Assembly (NCBI GenBank): GCA_039583875.1
Contig: CM077158.1
Coordinates: 123,687,900-123,751,899, forward strand
DNA from: Platanthera guangdongensis
Taxonomy: Eukaryota > Streptophyta > Magnoliopsida > Asparagales > Orchidaceae
Reading direction: 5' to 3'
DNA: 64,000 nt
Positions 11,297 through 23,497 of this stretch are shown here, piece by piece. The notes beneath the pieces were generated by a model. It had not been told where the DNA came from. It searched no databases and saw only the letters and a program-made list of their open reading frames with translations. The translations under genes were made by a program, and so were the position numbers. Positions within the stretch are counted from its first letter, which is position 1, and each line of letters opens with the position of its first letter.

Positions 11297-14200
11297 TTAA
11301 ATAAAATTACCTTGAGCAAACAACTCCAGGTTGTGTTTTTGCATCAAATCCATCGGCTCCCATGTATATTCCTCCTTCCCATGATTAGACCATAGCACCT
11401 TCACCAAGGGAACACTTTTGCTGCGTAACATTCTTGTCTCGTTATCTACGATCTGCACCAGCTCTAGTCGCACAGACCTATCAGACTCCACAGCACCATC
11501 AGTTGTGGGGATGTATTGATCGGGCTGCAACAGCGCCTTCTGAAGCGACAACACATGGAACATGTCGTGGAGGTTCTCTAGCTCGGATGGTAATTCCAAC
11601 CAATAGGCCAACGGGCCAATCCTTTCCAATATAGTATAAGCCCCAATATACCTTCGGCTGAGCTTTTTCACACAACGCACCCATGATACCCCATACATCG
11701 GTCGAATCTTCAGAAACACCTTATCACATACTTGAAACTCCACTATCCGGTGCATTGAATTATAATACTTCTCCTGCCGACTTTGAGCCTCCAATAAGAG
11801 ATCCCGTATCAGTCTAACCACCGCATCCGTATCATCAATATACTCAATTCGCAAAGCCTTCGCGTCTTCATCTTGCACCCAAGACAAGGGGGTTCTACAC
11901 CTTCTTCCATAAAGTGCTTCATAAGGAGCCATGCCGATACTAGCCTGGTGGCTATTGTTGTAGGAGAATTCTGCCAACGGTAAGAGCCTTTCCCACGGCT
12001 CTCTTCTATCCAACACACATAATCTCAACAAATCTTACAATGTCCGGATGGTCCTTTCAGATTGCCCATCCGTCTGAGGATGAAACGCGTTATTGAAGGT
12101 AAGGCGCGAGCCCAAATACGCCTGTACCGCTTTCCACTCCTTGGAGGTAAATCGACCATCACGATCAGACACAATCGTCTTAGGCAAGCCATGATACCGT
12201 ACGAATTGCTCCACAAGGAGGCCTACTAAGACATCCACATGAGCTTCTTTCTTCATTGGGATAAACTGACTACTTTCGTCAGGCGATCAACTATCACCCA
12301 CACCGAATCATTTCCTGAGCGTGAGCGAGGTAACCCATGGACAAAGTCCATGGAGATATCCTCAAACTTCCACTCGGGGATGGGCAATGATTGTAGCAAA
12401 CCACCGGGACTCTTGCATTCTGCCTTGACCCTATGACAAGCTTCGCAATGTGTAACAAAATATCGGACATCCTTTTTCATTCCCAGCCAACACATGGTCT
12501 TCCGTAAGCTGGCGTACATCTTAGCAATGCCCGGGTGCACTGAATATTGAGAGCAATGAGCCTCTCTCAAGATATCCTCCTGGATTTTACTGCCCTTAGG
12601 AATGTAGAGCCGGCCATGAAAATAAACGAGACCATCTTTTAGTGTATACTCATGCGTAGTCCCATATTTGATTGACCTGATTGTCGGGGCCAGAGCTGCA
12701 ACCATAACTGGCTCCACTCTGATTCGGTCCCGGATATCACAAACTATGCTCATGCTTGCCAAGTACTCCGTATACTCTGCCGATGGAGCATTAAATATCA
12801 ATGTAATATCCATCTCCTCATTCATCCGAGCCAACTCCATACTCATCAATTGAGACTCTGGGCTAGAACCTGGTACCTTTCTACTCAATGCATCGGCCAC
12901 AGAGTTCGCCTTTCTGGGGTGGTAGTTCATGGTGAACTCATAGTCGCATAGAAATTCTAACCACCGCCGTTGTCTCAAGTTCAACTCCTTCTGAGTGTGA
13001 ACGTACTTCAAGTTTTTGTGATCTGAAAAGATCTCGCAGTGGATGCCGTATAGATAATGCCTCCAAACCTTCAAGGTGAACACCACTGCTCCCAGCTCCA
13101 AATCTTGAACCGGGTAATTGATTTCAAGTTTCTTCAGTTGTCTTGAATCATAAGCAATCACGTGTCTGTGCTGCATCAATACCGCTCCCATCCCTTGATA
13201 TGACATGTCGGTGTAGACTTGAAATCCTTCCTTCCCAGATGGAAGTACTGGGATGCGGGCGAAGGTAAGTCTATCCTTCAGCTCTTGGAACGCCGCTTCG
13301 CATTGGGGTGTCCACTCAAATGGCACACCTTTCTTTGTCAAGGAATTAAGAGGAAGAGCAATCTTTGAAATTTCTTTTACAAACTTGCGGTAGTACCCAG
13401 CAAGTCCAAGGAAGCTCCGCACGTCGGCCGCCGACTTCAAGGGCAACCACTCCTCCACGACTCGCACCTAGGTCGGATCTACTGCTAGTCCTGCTCCACT
13501 GATCACATGCCCCAAGAAAGAAACCTCTTTAAGCCAGAATTCACACTTGTTGAACTTGGCGAACAAAGCGTTCTCTTTTAATTTCTTCAATACAAAGGTC
13601 AAGTGCTCAACATGCTCCTCCTCCGTCTTTGAGTAGACCAAGATGCCGTCGATGATAAAAATGACGAAGATATCCAAATAAGGTACAAACACCTTGTTCA
13701 TCATGCTCATGAAGACCTAAGGGGCATTTGTGAGCCCAAATGGCATTACAGTGAACTCGTACAGTCCATATCTTGAACTAAAGGCCGTTTTCTGGATGTC
13801 CACCTCTTGTATCCTCAACTGGTAGTACCCTGAGCGCAAGTCCAGCTTAGAAAACAAATGAACTCCCACTAGTTGATCGAACAATTCGTCGATCCGAGGT
13901 AGCGGATAAGTGTTCCGCACCGTCAGCCGATTGAGTTCCCGATAGTCTATGCACAAATGCAGGGTCCCATCCTTCTTCTTCACGAACAATACAGGGGCTC
14001 CCTAGGGCGATGAACTGGGGCGAAAGAACCCTGACTCCACCAGTTCTTGCAGCTGAACTCTATACTCTGCGAGTTCCTTCGGGGCCATTCAGTAAGGGGC
14101 CTTGGATACTGGCTTGGCACCCGGTTCTAGATTAATCTGGAAGTCAACCTCTCCATGTGGGGGTAATCCTAGCAGTTTCTCAGGAAATATCTCGGGGAAG

Positions 14201-14687
14201 TCCCGCACTACCCGTACGTCTTTTATATCCAATTCTTACTCCTTCAACTCGAACCAGATCATGAAGACGTCATCCCTCTTCATATGGGCCTTTACTGCCT
14301 GAACTGAAGATAACAACATATGAGGTGCGAAGATAATACCTTGGAAGATGACGTCGGTGTCTCCATATCTCAAGTAGATTCATTTATTTGCACAGTCAAT
14401 CCTCGCAAAGTGCCAGTCCAATCACGCCATGCCCAAAATGATGTCAAACTCCCGCATTCTCAAGACCGTGGAAGGTGTATCAAAGGCCTTTCCTTAAATA
14501 AATATCTCGAACTCGCACTTAGTGGTTGCAATCATCCCCGAGCCGTCCGGTAGGCGCACTCGTCGGGCTATACCAGTAAAGTATTGTACTCCCTCCATGT
14601 CCTTAATGAAGTCCTCAAACACAAAGGAGTGTGAGGCAACGGTATCGAACAGCGCATAGGTCGTCTTCCCACCAACTGTCACGATGC
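11297..14687 (-). pseudogene. pol: Tekay-1 pol: protease, RT, RNase H, integrase, chromodomain-like tail
   Basis: Domain order in the minus sense is protease (about 14687-14494), RT (about 14000-13468), RNase H and the integrase zinc domain (13467-12253), integrase core and C-terminal tail (12256-11297). The gene is dead. The protease motif is DTVASHSF where DTGASHSF is expected. The RT catalytic box reads FIIDGIL instead of FIDDIL, losing a catalytic Asp. At least four stops or frame changes break the frame. Integrase residues are still recognisable (MDFVHGLP, VSDRDGRFTS, QSERTIRT), as is the tail with WSNHGKEEYTWEP. Tekay-2 at 54365-57765 is a much better preserved relative. Confidence 0.85.
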
Positions 14688-14781
14688 CTAAGTACCAATA
14701 ACCAAAACTTATTGCTATGTGTCTAGTATGTCTCAAGCAACTTTAAGTTAGACAATGAAAACATGATCATTTAAATCATAC
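14688..14781 (-). other. Putative intron at the gag-protease junction, Tekay-1
   Basis: In the minus sense this 94-bp AT-rich segment starts GTATGA and ends ACTTAG. Removing it exactly joins ...DVIAG to GIVTVGGK... through a split Gly codon (phase 1). If retained, Gag ends three codons in (GMI then stop). The same boundary and phase occur in Tekay-2 at 54264-54364. The two segments share almost no sequence. Confidence 0.6.
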
Positions 14782-15809
14782 CTGCAATCACATCTTGGGG
14801 ATTCCGTTCTTGCGCCATGTCCAGTGCGTACACTTGATCCCGAGCAGGGCCGGGGTTCCCTCCTCGCGGTCCTCGTCCTCGACCACGCATGTAACCCCGC
14901 CCCCGCGGAGCTGCCAGAGGGAGAGCAGGAGGGACATTCCCATACAACCGCGGGCAGAAACGTCGAATGTGGCCCGGCTGGCTGCATTCAAAACACACCA
15001 GCCCTCGACGCCCTTCATGTTCCTAGAATTGTTGAGGCTGAGGCGTTGGAGGCAATGCAGGCGGCTGCGAAACCGGATGCTCCACTCTAAAATCTCGGTG
15101 GAAACATCCTCCACCTCTTTGATGTCCCCTTCCTCTCCTAAAGTCCTGCATTCTTCTATTGCTTGGACCAGCTTCCATCACCTCTTCCTCAGGCCTCTTA
15201 CCACTACTCAAGTGATCCGCCTCCAATCTCTTCACCATGTCGATAATCTCCGCCAAGCTAGCGTCCGCTATAAACAAAAGTGTCTGCCTTATGGGATCTC
15301 ACAGCCCTTTGCAGAAATTTGGCATATCCTCTATTATACAGGTCATATGAGTCTGTGAACCTTGCGAGATGCTGGAAATCTCGCTAGTATTCTGTAACTG
15401 ATTTTGATCCCTGCTTCAGTAGTAGAAACCTCTGCTCGAGCTCATCTCGAGCCGATGTAGGAATGAAGTGCTCCAAGAAGACACCCGAGAACTCGCTCCA
15501 ACTTATCTCGGTATACACTCGTCTTTGGAACATGGATCCCATCAGTGAATTCCACCACCTCTTAGCATGTAGATCCAAGACGGACACCGCCAACGATACA
15601 GCCATGTTGGCCGGGCAACGAATCCCCTCCAATAGCTCTTGGACTGTGTCAAGCCATTCCTCCATGCGTACGGCCAACTCTGTGCCGAGGTATGCGGGTG
15701 GGGAGAGAGCCCAAAAGGTGATCAGCCAGTTAGAACCTGTATCCTGTTGTTGAACCGGTGACTGCTGCGCCCTAAAGGCATCCAGAATGGCGGTGAGCGT
15801 CTGCCCCAA
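14782..15809 (-). pseudogene. gag: Tekay-1 gag
   Basis: Capsid-type Gag sequence begins around 15809 with no ATG visible at that point. It includes PPAYLGTE...EEWLDTV, AKRWWNSL and LEQRFLLLKQGSKSVTEY, then a stop. Further fragments carry a basic RRGRGHQRGG stretch and a CX2CX4HX4C zinc knuckle (CFECSQPGHIRRFC, about 14993-14952). A Gly/Arg-rich tail and QVYALDMAQERNPQDVIAG lead to the intron. Stops and frame changes break it in at least two places. Confidence 0.8.
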
Positions 15810-16064
15810 CTCGGATTATTGAAACCGAGTGGGTATGGAAGGGGCAGGAGTGCCTCCCATCGGCTCAGCGTGTACTGTAATCTACACGTAAAATACAAAC
15901 GCATGGTCAGATTGGCTAATCTTGAGGTCAAAGTTGGACAACTTAATGTGAATTACATATGGTCACACCACTGCTTCCGCTAAGTCAGTATGTCCGCAAA
16001 CTGACTAATCAAATAGGGGTGGTACCATTGTTGAATGACTTCTTTAGTTGAGAATAGTGGCAAA

Positions 16065-16073
16065 CTGATACCA
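16065..16073 (-). other. Primer binding site, initiator tRNA-Met type
   Basis: The plus strand reads CTGATACCA, so the sense strand reads TGGTATCAG two bases inside the LTR edge at 16076. This is the standard chromovirus primer site. Confidence 0.75.
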
Positions 16074-16075
16074 TT

Positions 16076-18715
16076 TGTAAGACCCCCTTCCGGGATCCCA
16101 AAACAAGGCACGAAGGGGGTCTTATTCCTGGAACAGCCGCCTTGCGGTAGCATTAGCGCACGGGCTAACATGTACACAAGACGCCTATTCCGCCGGCTAC
16201 AACCTATATCAATATAAACATGCCAACCCAACCATAATATAAAAGAGAGAGAAGTCAAATCCACACTAAGTATATAGTCCAGATATAGCAAATAAGAGAA
16301 GCTAAAACATGCTTCTACAATATCAGAGTACAGCTATAAAAAATTGCCCAAACAGACTACATCAGAGTCGCTCAACATTCACATCTGTAACCGACGGTAG
16401 CGACGGTACCTTCACTTTAGGCCCTGTCATCCGGGCCTTGCTGTCTTGCTGCAAATTCTACGGCTGCTCTACCTGTGGGGTGACCTCCTAAAAAGGATGA
16501 CGTAGCAACCGTTAGTCGAAAACACTAAGTGGCTTCACATCTGCTCCCCCGACGACTCCTCGGCACAGGGAGGAGAAAGAAACAAGGGTACAAGTATAAT
16601 AAATAGTATAACAGGTACAAGCAGGTGGTAATGGTATAATAAGATTAATAGCATTATATTCTAGCAGCTCTACATAAATAATAACAAACTATCAAGTGCA
16701 AGTATCTACAGCAGGAAAGTAACTTAACTTATAAGTTAAGGATCGGGTTACATAAAAGTACCTCAACATATAAGAGTGGCCATTCAAACTTATACGATGA
16801 GGATATTTGTTTGTGTAATGCTATGTAATGGTATGTATGCTATGCAATGACTCACCCATGATCACACACATGCAATTGCTATGTCGACATAGACTATAGT
16901 TCACACTATTCAAGCAGGTAGCTAACCTCTCAGGCATCAACTGTCGTGGCCAGGCGGTGACAGTAGAGCGGGCATCTCTACTACTAGGCAGGTATCCACA
17001 CAACTTCACCTAAGCATCCGTACGCCTCGACGCAAAGAACACAATAGCGGAGCCCACGCGTACTATGGCACAGCAGGGTCTCGGGTAGATGTGCACCGAG
17101 AACACAGCCCGAACTGGCCTTGTGTCACCCGGAAGGGGCCTCGGAAGAAAGCATGAGGACACATCCCAACCCTTCACTTGGTGCGGGAGGGGCCCCAGGA
17201 CGTGAACACCGAGGACACAGGCCAACCGCCCAAAGTCTAACTGTCAACTCCCGTCATTGTGACGATCGTCAAGCCCGTAGACATGCGACACTATCCTTAA
17301 CCCAGGATTACGACACCGCGTGTCAACTCACACCGCATGCAAATGCTACATCACTCTGATATGGAAGGGGCCTTGGAAGTGCGCACGAGGACACAACCCA
17401 ACCATTCACTCGATACAAAAGGGCCCCGGGACGTGAACACCGAGGACACAGCCCAACCGCTCATCTATACCTCATCTCAACACTAACCCAACTAGTGACG
17501 GTCAACACCGCACTTACACTCTCCCACAATGCTACCCGTAGGCAGACAACACTCTAAGCATTGAACTACTAAATTCAATTCGTTAAATAGTTATTCACAT
17601 GGCCATAGATTATCCTCCTATATGTCATACCAAATGATTTCAACAAATTATAAACGTGATGCGCATTTATATTAGTCTACCAATTTCTATCAAATCAATT
17701 CGTTTAAGTATGCTTCATTTCACAAATCAATTTCATGGGATCCAATCAATAAACTTCATCAATTATAGAACTAAGATGATTAACATAAAAGTGTTCACCC
17801 AAACCTCAAGTTAGTTGCGACATTGAATCCACCGAATCCAAACCCATGTTATACCAAACTCAGAATTTAAGTGCAGACTAAATCTGGACAGCAACTTCGA
17901 CCGGAGATTCCCGAGGCTACATGAATCCGGTGAAGGCGTGTAACCGCTCGATGGAAAGTTCTCTCCATGGGCTACAACTTTCATATTCAGACCACCACCA
18001 AGATTGGAGAGTATCCTATTTGAACATAATTTCTGCATGCAGGATTTATCAGATACCATATTTGTTCAGACATTCCTGTGGCTACAAACTTTGCCTGAAG
18101 TCGTGCAACCACTCGTTGGAAAGGTATTTTCGAGGACTTCAACTTTTGTGTTTAGTAGATAGCCCAGATCTGGCCATATCACACTTGAAAATGGCCAAGA
18201 AGATCGCTGGGTGCAGAACACAGATTTTGCACGCATCTTAAGGCGGAATGAACGGCATCAGTTCATCTTCCTCCTCAAGTTGGTCTTCCAAAATCACACC
18301 AGAAATTCCTCCACCCTTATTCACCCTCATGAATCCATGACTCTTCACGAAACCATCCCCTATCTTCACATAGAAGGTTGGAGAGGTTGAAGACACCACT
18401 AACCTTAGAGCACAAGCCCTAGAACAGCCTCTTCCTAGAGAAATCACCATCTCACTAGTCTAGACTCTTCTGAGTCGACATCTTGCATAGATAACTATAG
18501 ATCTAGTACCAAGGGAGAGCGGAGGAGGCTCATCTCATTTCCGGTGTTTCCACAATTTCCGGCCATGGATCTTGTGACTCTTCTTGGCGGCATCTTCTCT
18601 TTCACGACGACGGCTGATCTCCTCCTCTAGAACTTGCTCTAGCAACTTTCTTCTCTCAACAGGAGTTTCTCTTAGAAAACAGGGGATGAAATGAGCAGGA
18701 AAATGACTAGAGTTT
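16076..18715 (-). repeat. 5' LTR of Tekay-1, interrupted
   Basis: This starts TGTAAGACCCCC on the plus strand and matches 7799 onward up to about 10485. At 18715 it stops mid-U3 at the Athila LTR. The last five bases, AGTTT (18711-18715), would be the Athila target site. The TATA box and palindromic array of this copy lie beyond the break and are not in the window. Confidence 0.85.
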
Positions 18716-19689
18716 TGATGTGCCCGCGAATAGACTCTTACTCTGGTTGGTTCGGTGAGTCGATCGCTGTGGGCGTGCTACAGGAGGCAAGTGCACCTAT
18801 CGCAAGTAGTACTCGATATTCGGGGGAATACCGAGGTCGTATTGTTATCGGGGTCGTGTTGACTATTCTTACTCCTCCGGGAGGACTATTATTTTACTGA
18901 AAGTAAGGTGGATATTTTAATTAAGTAAAGACGGAAAAAGTAAAGGAGCGAAAAAATGATTTAGAAAATATTCGATGAAGGGTTAACGCTCGGCATCGAA
19001 TCAGATTAAGACTAAAATAATTTTTAATAATTATAGGACTTAGTTTTCAAATTAATAAAAGGCAACTTGGCCGTGGAGGTTCCACAAATGTGAGCGCACT
19101 TATCTCTAGGAATATTCTTCACTTGAACGCTAAGACTATTCGACCGAACGTTAGTCTGACGAAGGATTCCTCTTAACGCCCGCTTTACGCTAAGAACACC
19201 GCTATTGGGTGGGGAACCCAATCCGGTAGAATTACGCTTGTCCTCTCTCGAGGGTATGCACGCAACTTTATTTACCTAGGGGTGATCTGTCCATACGCAC
19301 GGCCTCTCGGCTAGCTAGTTTATGGATAACGGAAATAGGGCCCACACATCGATTTGTGGTCCTACGCGTCGTTAACCCGGGGTAAACCTTAAGTCCTTAA
19401 ATTAAACTGAAAATAAAGAGCTTTAATTATTACAAATCATTTTAAATGTCCCAATGCTCTTCGATGCCGAGGCTAATAGCGATTAGCCACACATCGGTAT
19501 GGGGACGGCTTTATAATTTAGTGAGGCGCGAGTTCGAAATTAAACGCTAAATGATTATAAGAAGAGGACATAAAAAATAACAAACATTTAGAAAGCTGAA
19601 AAGTTAGCTAAAACAAGAACTCACGCACACTGCAAATTATAAATAAAACAGAAACTAAGTTACAAAAAAAGAAAATTACAAGTCCTACT

Positions 19690-20180
19690 CAAACGAGTAC
19701 GCGGGAAATAAAGGGCATGCCATTTAACTCTTAACGAGTAGGCGGAAATAAATACAATTACAAGTCCTAATAAAATAATTACAGAAAAATAAAAGACCAG
19801 CCATTTAACTCAAATGAGCAGGCGGTAAGCAAAATCCGGCCATTTAACTCCTAGCGAGTAGACGGAAATAAACGCTAACACACACACTCTACATAATTGA
19901 AAGAAAGCAATAAAACTATCTACTACACACACGCACTCTACGTAATTGAAGAAAGCGATAAAATAAAGCATGAAAATTTATCTCCTACACACACGCACTC
20001 TACATAATTGAAGAAAGCAATAACATAAAGCATGAAAATAAAGCACGAAAATTTAACACCTACACTCACACACTCTTCATAAATTAACAAAAGCAATAAA
20101 AAGTTATACTCCTACACTCACACACATATTATGAAAATTAAGAAGAACAAAAGAAAATTTATGCTCATACACTCACACAC
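19690..20180. repeat. Tandem repeats inside Athila LTR
   Basis: Three copies of a GCCATTTAACTC...GGCGGAAATAAA unit lie at about 19720-19880. Five imperfect copies of a 55-75 bp unit follow, containing CTACACACACGCACTCTAC and GAAGAAAGCAATAA (about 19880-20180). Confidence 0.65.
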
Positions 20181-20887
20181 ACTAATAACAAAGAAAAATC
20201 AAAGTTTCTTATAAATTATAATAACAAGATTTCTGCTTCTAAAGCTTATCCAAAACACATAAAAAGAACAAATAAAAAGAGAATGAGCAAAAAGTTTTCC
20301 AAAATAAAGTCAAAATCAAAGGTGCTCAAAAATTAAAACTGTAACTTTTTCATTCTTAAGAATTCATAAAAGTGGTAAAAAAGGTGAAGAGAAAATGAAA
20401 AGAACAAAAAACATTTTACAATCCTAAAAGAAAAACTAAGTAAAAAGGAACAAAATCACTTTTAAAATCTCTTTTATAAATACAAAAGAATGAAAACATA
20501 AGTCTCTTAAGAAAAGGACATGGTGAAAAAGAGGAAAACTTATCATACCTAATCATGAAGACAAGTTAAAAACATGAATATTAAACATGTTACACTCATA
20601 CACACACACACACACTTTTCATAAAGAGAAAAACAAAGGAGAAACTAAGGATAAAATGAGAAGAAAAGTGGGCACATGAGTTCATTCCAAAGCCAAATAA
20701 GAAGAGAAAAACTAACATTTTTATTGATTAAAGGAAACTATTACAAAGCTAAAGCTAAAGCAAAAACAAACATGAATGAAAAGGGGGGAAAAATCTCCTT
20801 ACATAGCAAGGGAATCTACCGATGCAGCCCACAAAACACACTAAAGTGGCTCAAAAATGTGAACCCTTGGTCATTACAGAAGTGGGG

Positions 20888-20895
20888 AATTTATA
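20888..20895 (-). promoter_or_regulatory. TATA box of Athila LTR
   Basis: The minus strand reads CCTATAAATTCC directly after the palindromic array. Confidence 0.55.
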
Positions 20896-20909
20896 GGAAA
20901 AAAAGCAAA

Positions 20910-21465
20910 GTACACGGCCTCCGACACGGGCGTGTCGGTGGGCATGTCACTACTGTTTGCGAAGGCGGCCGGCGATTTGATGGCAAAGTTGACTTCGGGC
21001 TGGACACGTGTCGGTCTCTCGTTGGTCACGCCCCTGGTCACGGGCGTGACGGTGGGCGTGTCGGCGAGATAGAACTAAGCGCGTGTTGCGCCGAAAGTCG
21101 CCGCGCGGGTCTTGTCGAGCCAGGTGGAACGGTCACACCCCAGGTCATGGGAGTGACGCTGGGCATGTCGGTTGGTGTCGACACTCGACAGTCATCGAGC
21201 GGAAAGTGTCGAGTTGAAATTATCGAGCTAAGTTTGTTACGCCCTAGGTCACGGGCGTGACTGTAGGTGTGTCGTGGGTTCGACGATCGTTGAACTGAAT
21301 TCGTCGAGTGGAGTGGACACGGGCTTCTGTCACGCCCTGTGTCGGGTGACACGGGCGTGTCGTCAGGCGTGTCAAGCTTTTTTACTTCAGAAATTTGCAA
21401 CTTCACGGGATTTTGAGCTATCACGCCCTGGTCACGGGCGTGATCAAAATAACACGGGCGTGTAC
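20910..21465. repeat. CACGGGCGTG palindromic array in Athila U3
   Basis: Inverted-repeat units are built on ACACGGGCGTGT and TCACGGGCGTGA. Exact ACACGGGCGTGT occurs at 20924-20935, 21349-21360 and 21452-21463. Several looser GTCGAG...CTCGAC pairs are interspersed. The array begins about 20 bp from the TATA box. Confidence 0.8.
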
Positions 21466-21637
21466 TGCCTAATTTTGGCAGATTTTGGAATTTTTCTGAA
21501 AAATAAAATAAAACAAGTTAGTAGTAAATTTACAAGAATAGGAGCATTTTATTGAACAAAAATAAGTAAAAACGATGAAAATAAATGAAAAAGACTAAAT
21601 TAATGTGCACAAAAATACGTATATTTACAATTCATCA

Positions 21638-23497
21638 AATACCCCCATACTTAAGCTTTTGCTCTTACAGACTAAAAGTTTGAGGTGAATTTATAAGGAA
21701 TAGAAAAAACTCTAAGTTTAGCTACCGCTTAATAAATTATAAGAGAGATCGAAATAAATATACAGGGTGTAAGAGGTAAGTCCTAAGATTATGTAGATGA
21801 TTTAATTAGCGCAAAAGTTTTGGCCAAAAGACTTCTTGATATAATCAAATAGAAGGCAATATTTGTAATGGTTAGATTAACGAAAATAGTTTGGAATTAA
21901 ATGAACTCTAGCTTATAGGAGTGTTACTGGAAATAATACAATTTACTAATTATGCTCTCAAATCGATTTTTGAATTAATTCTAGAATCGTGTAATTGGCT
22001 ATAAGGGGTAGTGGGTTTATGAAGAGGGTTTTGATTTTGAGGTGAGGTAATTTTTTCTCAAACCTCCATTTTTTTCTTTTTGGATTATTAGGAAAATGAA
22101 ATCTTATTTTCCTAATATCATATTTGTTTTTCAACTTCATAAGAATAAAATTAACCCAATGTATATGTGTAGGTGTAATGAATTTTATCCTCTTACTCCA
22201 TAACATATAATCTTTTTAAATTATTGGGTGCTTATGTTTACGGAACGAAATCTTATTCCCATTGACAAAGGATCTTTTAAGGATAAAAATTTTATCATGC
22301 CAAGTAGGTCATGATAAGTAAGGGGAGAAAAGAAAACTACATTTTTAATCCTAAAAATGTTTGAGAGCAATCTTAATAAATTGTACGTTCCAATTTTTCA
22401 GAAAGCTAAAAGCAAGTATAATTGAATTCTATAGTCGTTATTTCCTAACATAATACACGTGCTCCTATCAACGAAAAATTAGAAGTAGTGCCTAAAACAA
22501 GTTCGCTATTTTTATCAAAGCATAATGAATTCTTTAAAACTTAACCCCGGCTATTTAAATTTTTCACTCAATAATTAACAAACGAATAGCAAACAAAAAA
22601 TTAATAGTATTTACATATAAATAAACTCAAAACAGAATTTTTGGATAGCAGGAAAGTTAAGGATGGAATATTTGATTTATTTGTTTCAAAACATTTTTTT
22701 TTATTTTTATAGTTTTTATCATAGTTTTTTTTGTTTTTCATTTATTATCTTTTTTTTTTGTTTTTCTCAAATTTTTTGAATTTTTTGAACTATTATCTTT
22801 TTTGGTTTTTTAAGTTTATGTCATTAATATATACATAAAAGTTTTTTTTGTATTTTTTTAAGAGAATTTTCATTCTATTTACAAAGATTGGGAGAAAAAG
22901 AAAAGTTATTTGCAAGAATGAGTGGGAAGCGGAAGGGGGAGAGAGAAGATTATTTACATAAAAATATTTACAAAGAAAAATATTTACAAGGTGAAACTAA
23001 ATATTTTTTTGTTTTTGTTTTTGTTTTTGTTTGTTTTTTTTTATAATTTTTTTTTGAGTTTTTGGAAAAAATAAAGAAAATGAAAATGAAATTTTTTTTT
23101 TGGTTTTTTCATTTTTTCATTTTAATTTTTTTTTCATTTTAAGATTTTTTTTTGTTTTTTTTGTTGTTATATGTATTTTTTGTATTTTTGAAATGCAGAA
23201 AAATTGAAGTGCAGAATGTAAAGCACAAAAATACCCCCATACTTAAGTCCAACATTGTCCCCAATGTTGCAATGTAAGTTTGCGGAACAAAAGGAAAAAC
23301 AATATATATAAAGAAAATAAAGAGAGAGGGGGGGGGGTAGAAACGTCCCTGATGCGCGTTCGGGGAAGTCCATTAGAAACCCTGCATTTATTAAAAAATG
23401 TAGCAAAGGTAATAAGGAAAGGGCGAAAAAGATAAGCGAGGGGTGCCTCCCAGGAGTGCTTTGTTTATAGTCGTGTAGCTTGACTATTTTGACGGAG
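21638..23497 (-). other. Athila 3' non-coding region with two PPT-like motifs
   Basis: No credible gene is seen. One polypurine motif abuts the LTR (sense CTTAAGTATGGGGGTATTT, about 21656-21638). A near-identical copy lies at about 23249-23231, just after the sense motif GGGGACAATGTTGG. Between them, 23170-22680 is extremely A-rich in the sense direction. No env-like ORF is recognisable. Confidence 0.6.

Larger units (their letters stand above)
7799..18715 (-). mobile_element. Tekay-1, Tekay/Del-type chromovirus (decayed)
   Basis: This is a minus-strand Ty3/gypsy element: 5' LTR (18715 down to 16076, incomplete), iMet primer site, gag, a putative intron, protease, RT, RNase H, integrase with chromodomain-like tail, PPT, and 3' LTR (11209 to 7799). 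The two LTRs are clearly homologous but differ at roughly 7% of positions where I compared them, so the insertion is old. The 5' LTR is cut at 18715 by the Athila element, and the missing 0.7 kb of U3 is not in the window. Clade assignment rests on the CGGGGACGAAAT block before the 3' LTR, the TCTTACA LTR end and the WSNHG...TWEP tail. Confidence 0.85.
18716..21637 (-). repeat. Athila 3' LTR
   Basis: This 2922-bp LTR has ends TGATG...CATCA. On the inner side lies a polypurine tract (sense AAGTATGGGGGTATT). In the sense direction it holds a palindromic array (21465-20910), a TATA box (20895-20888), then an AT-rich part with tandem repeats. Confidence 0.8.
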
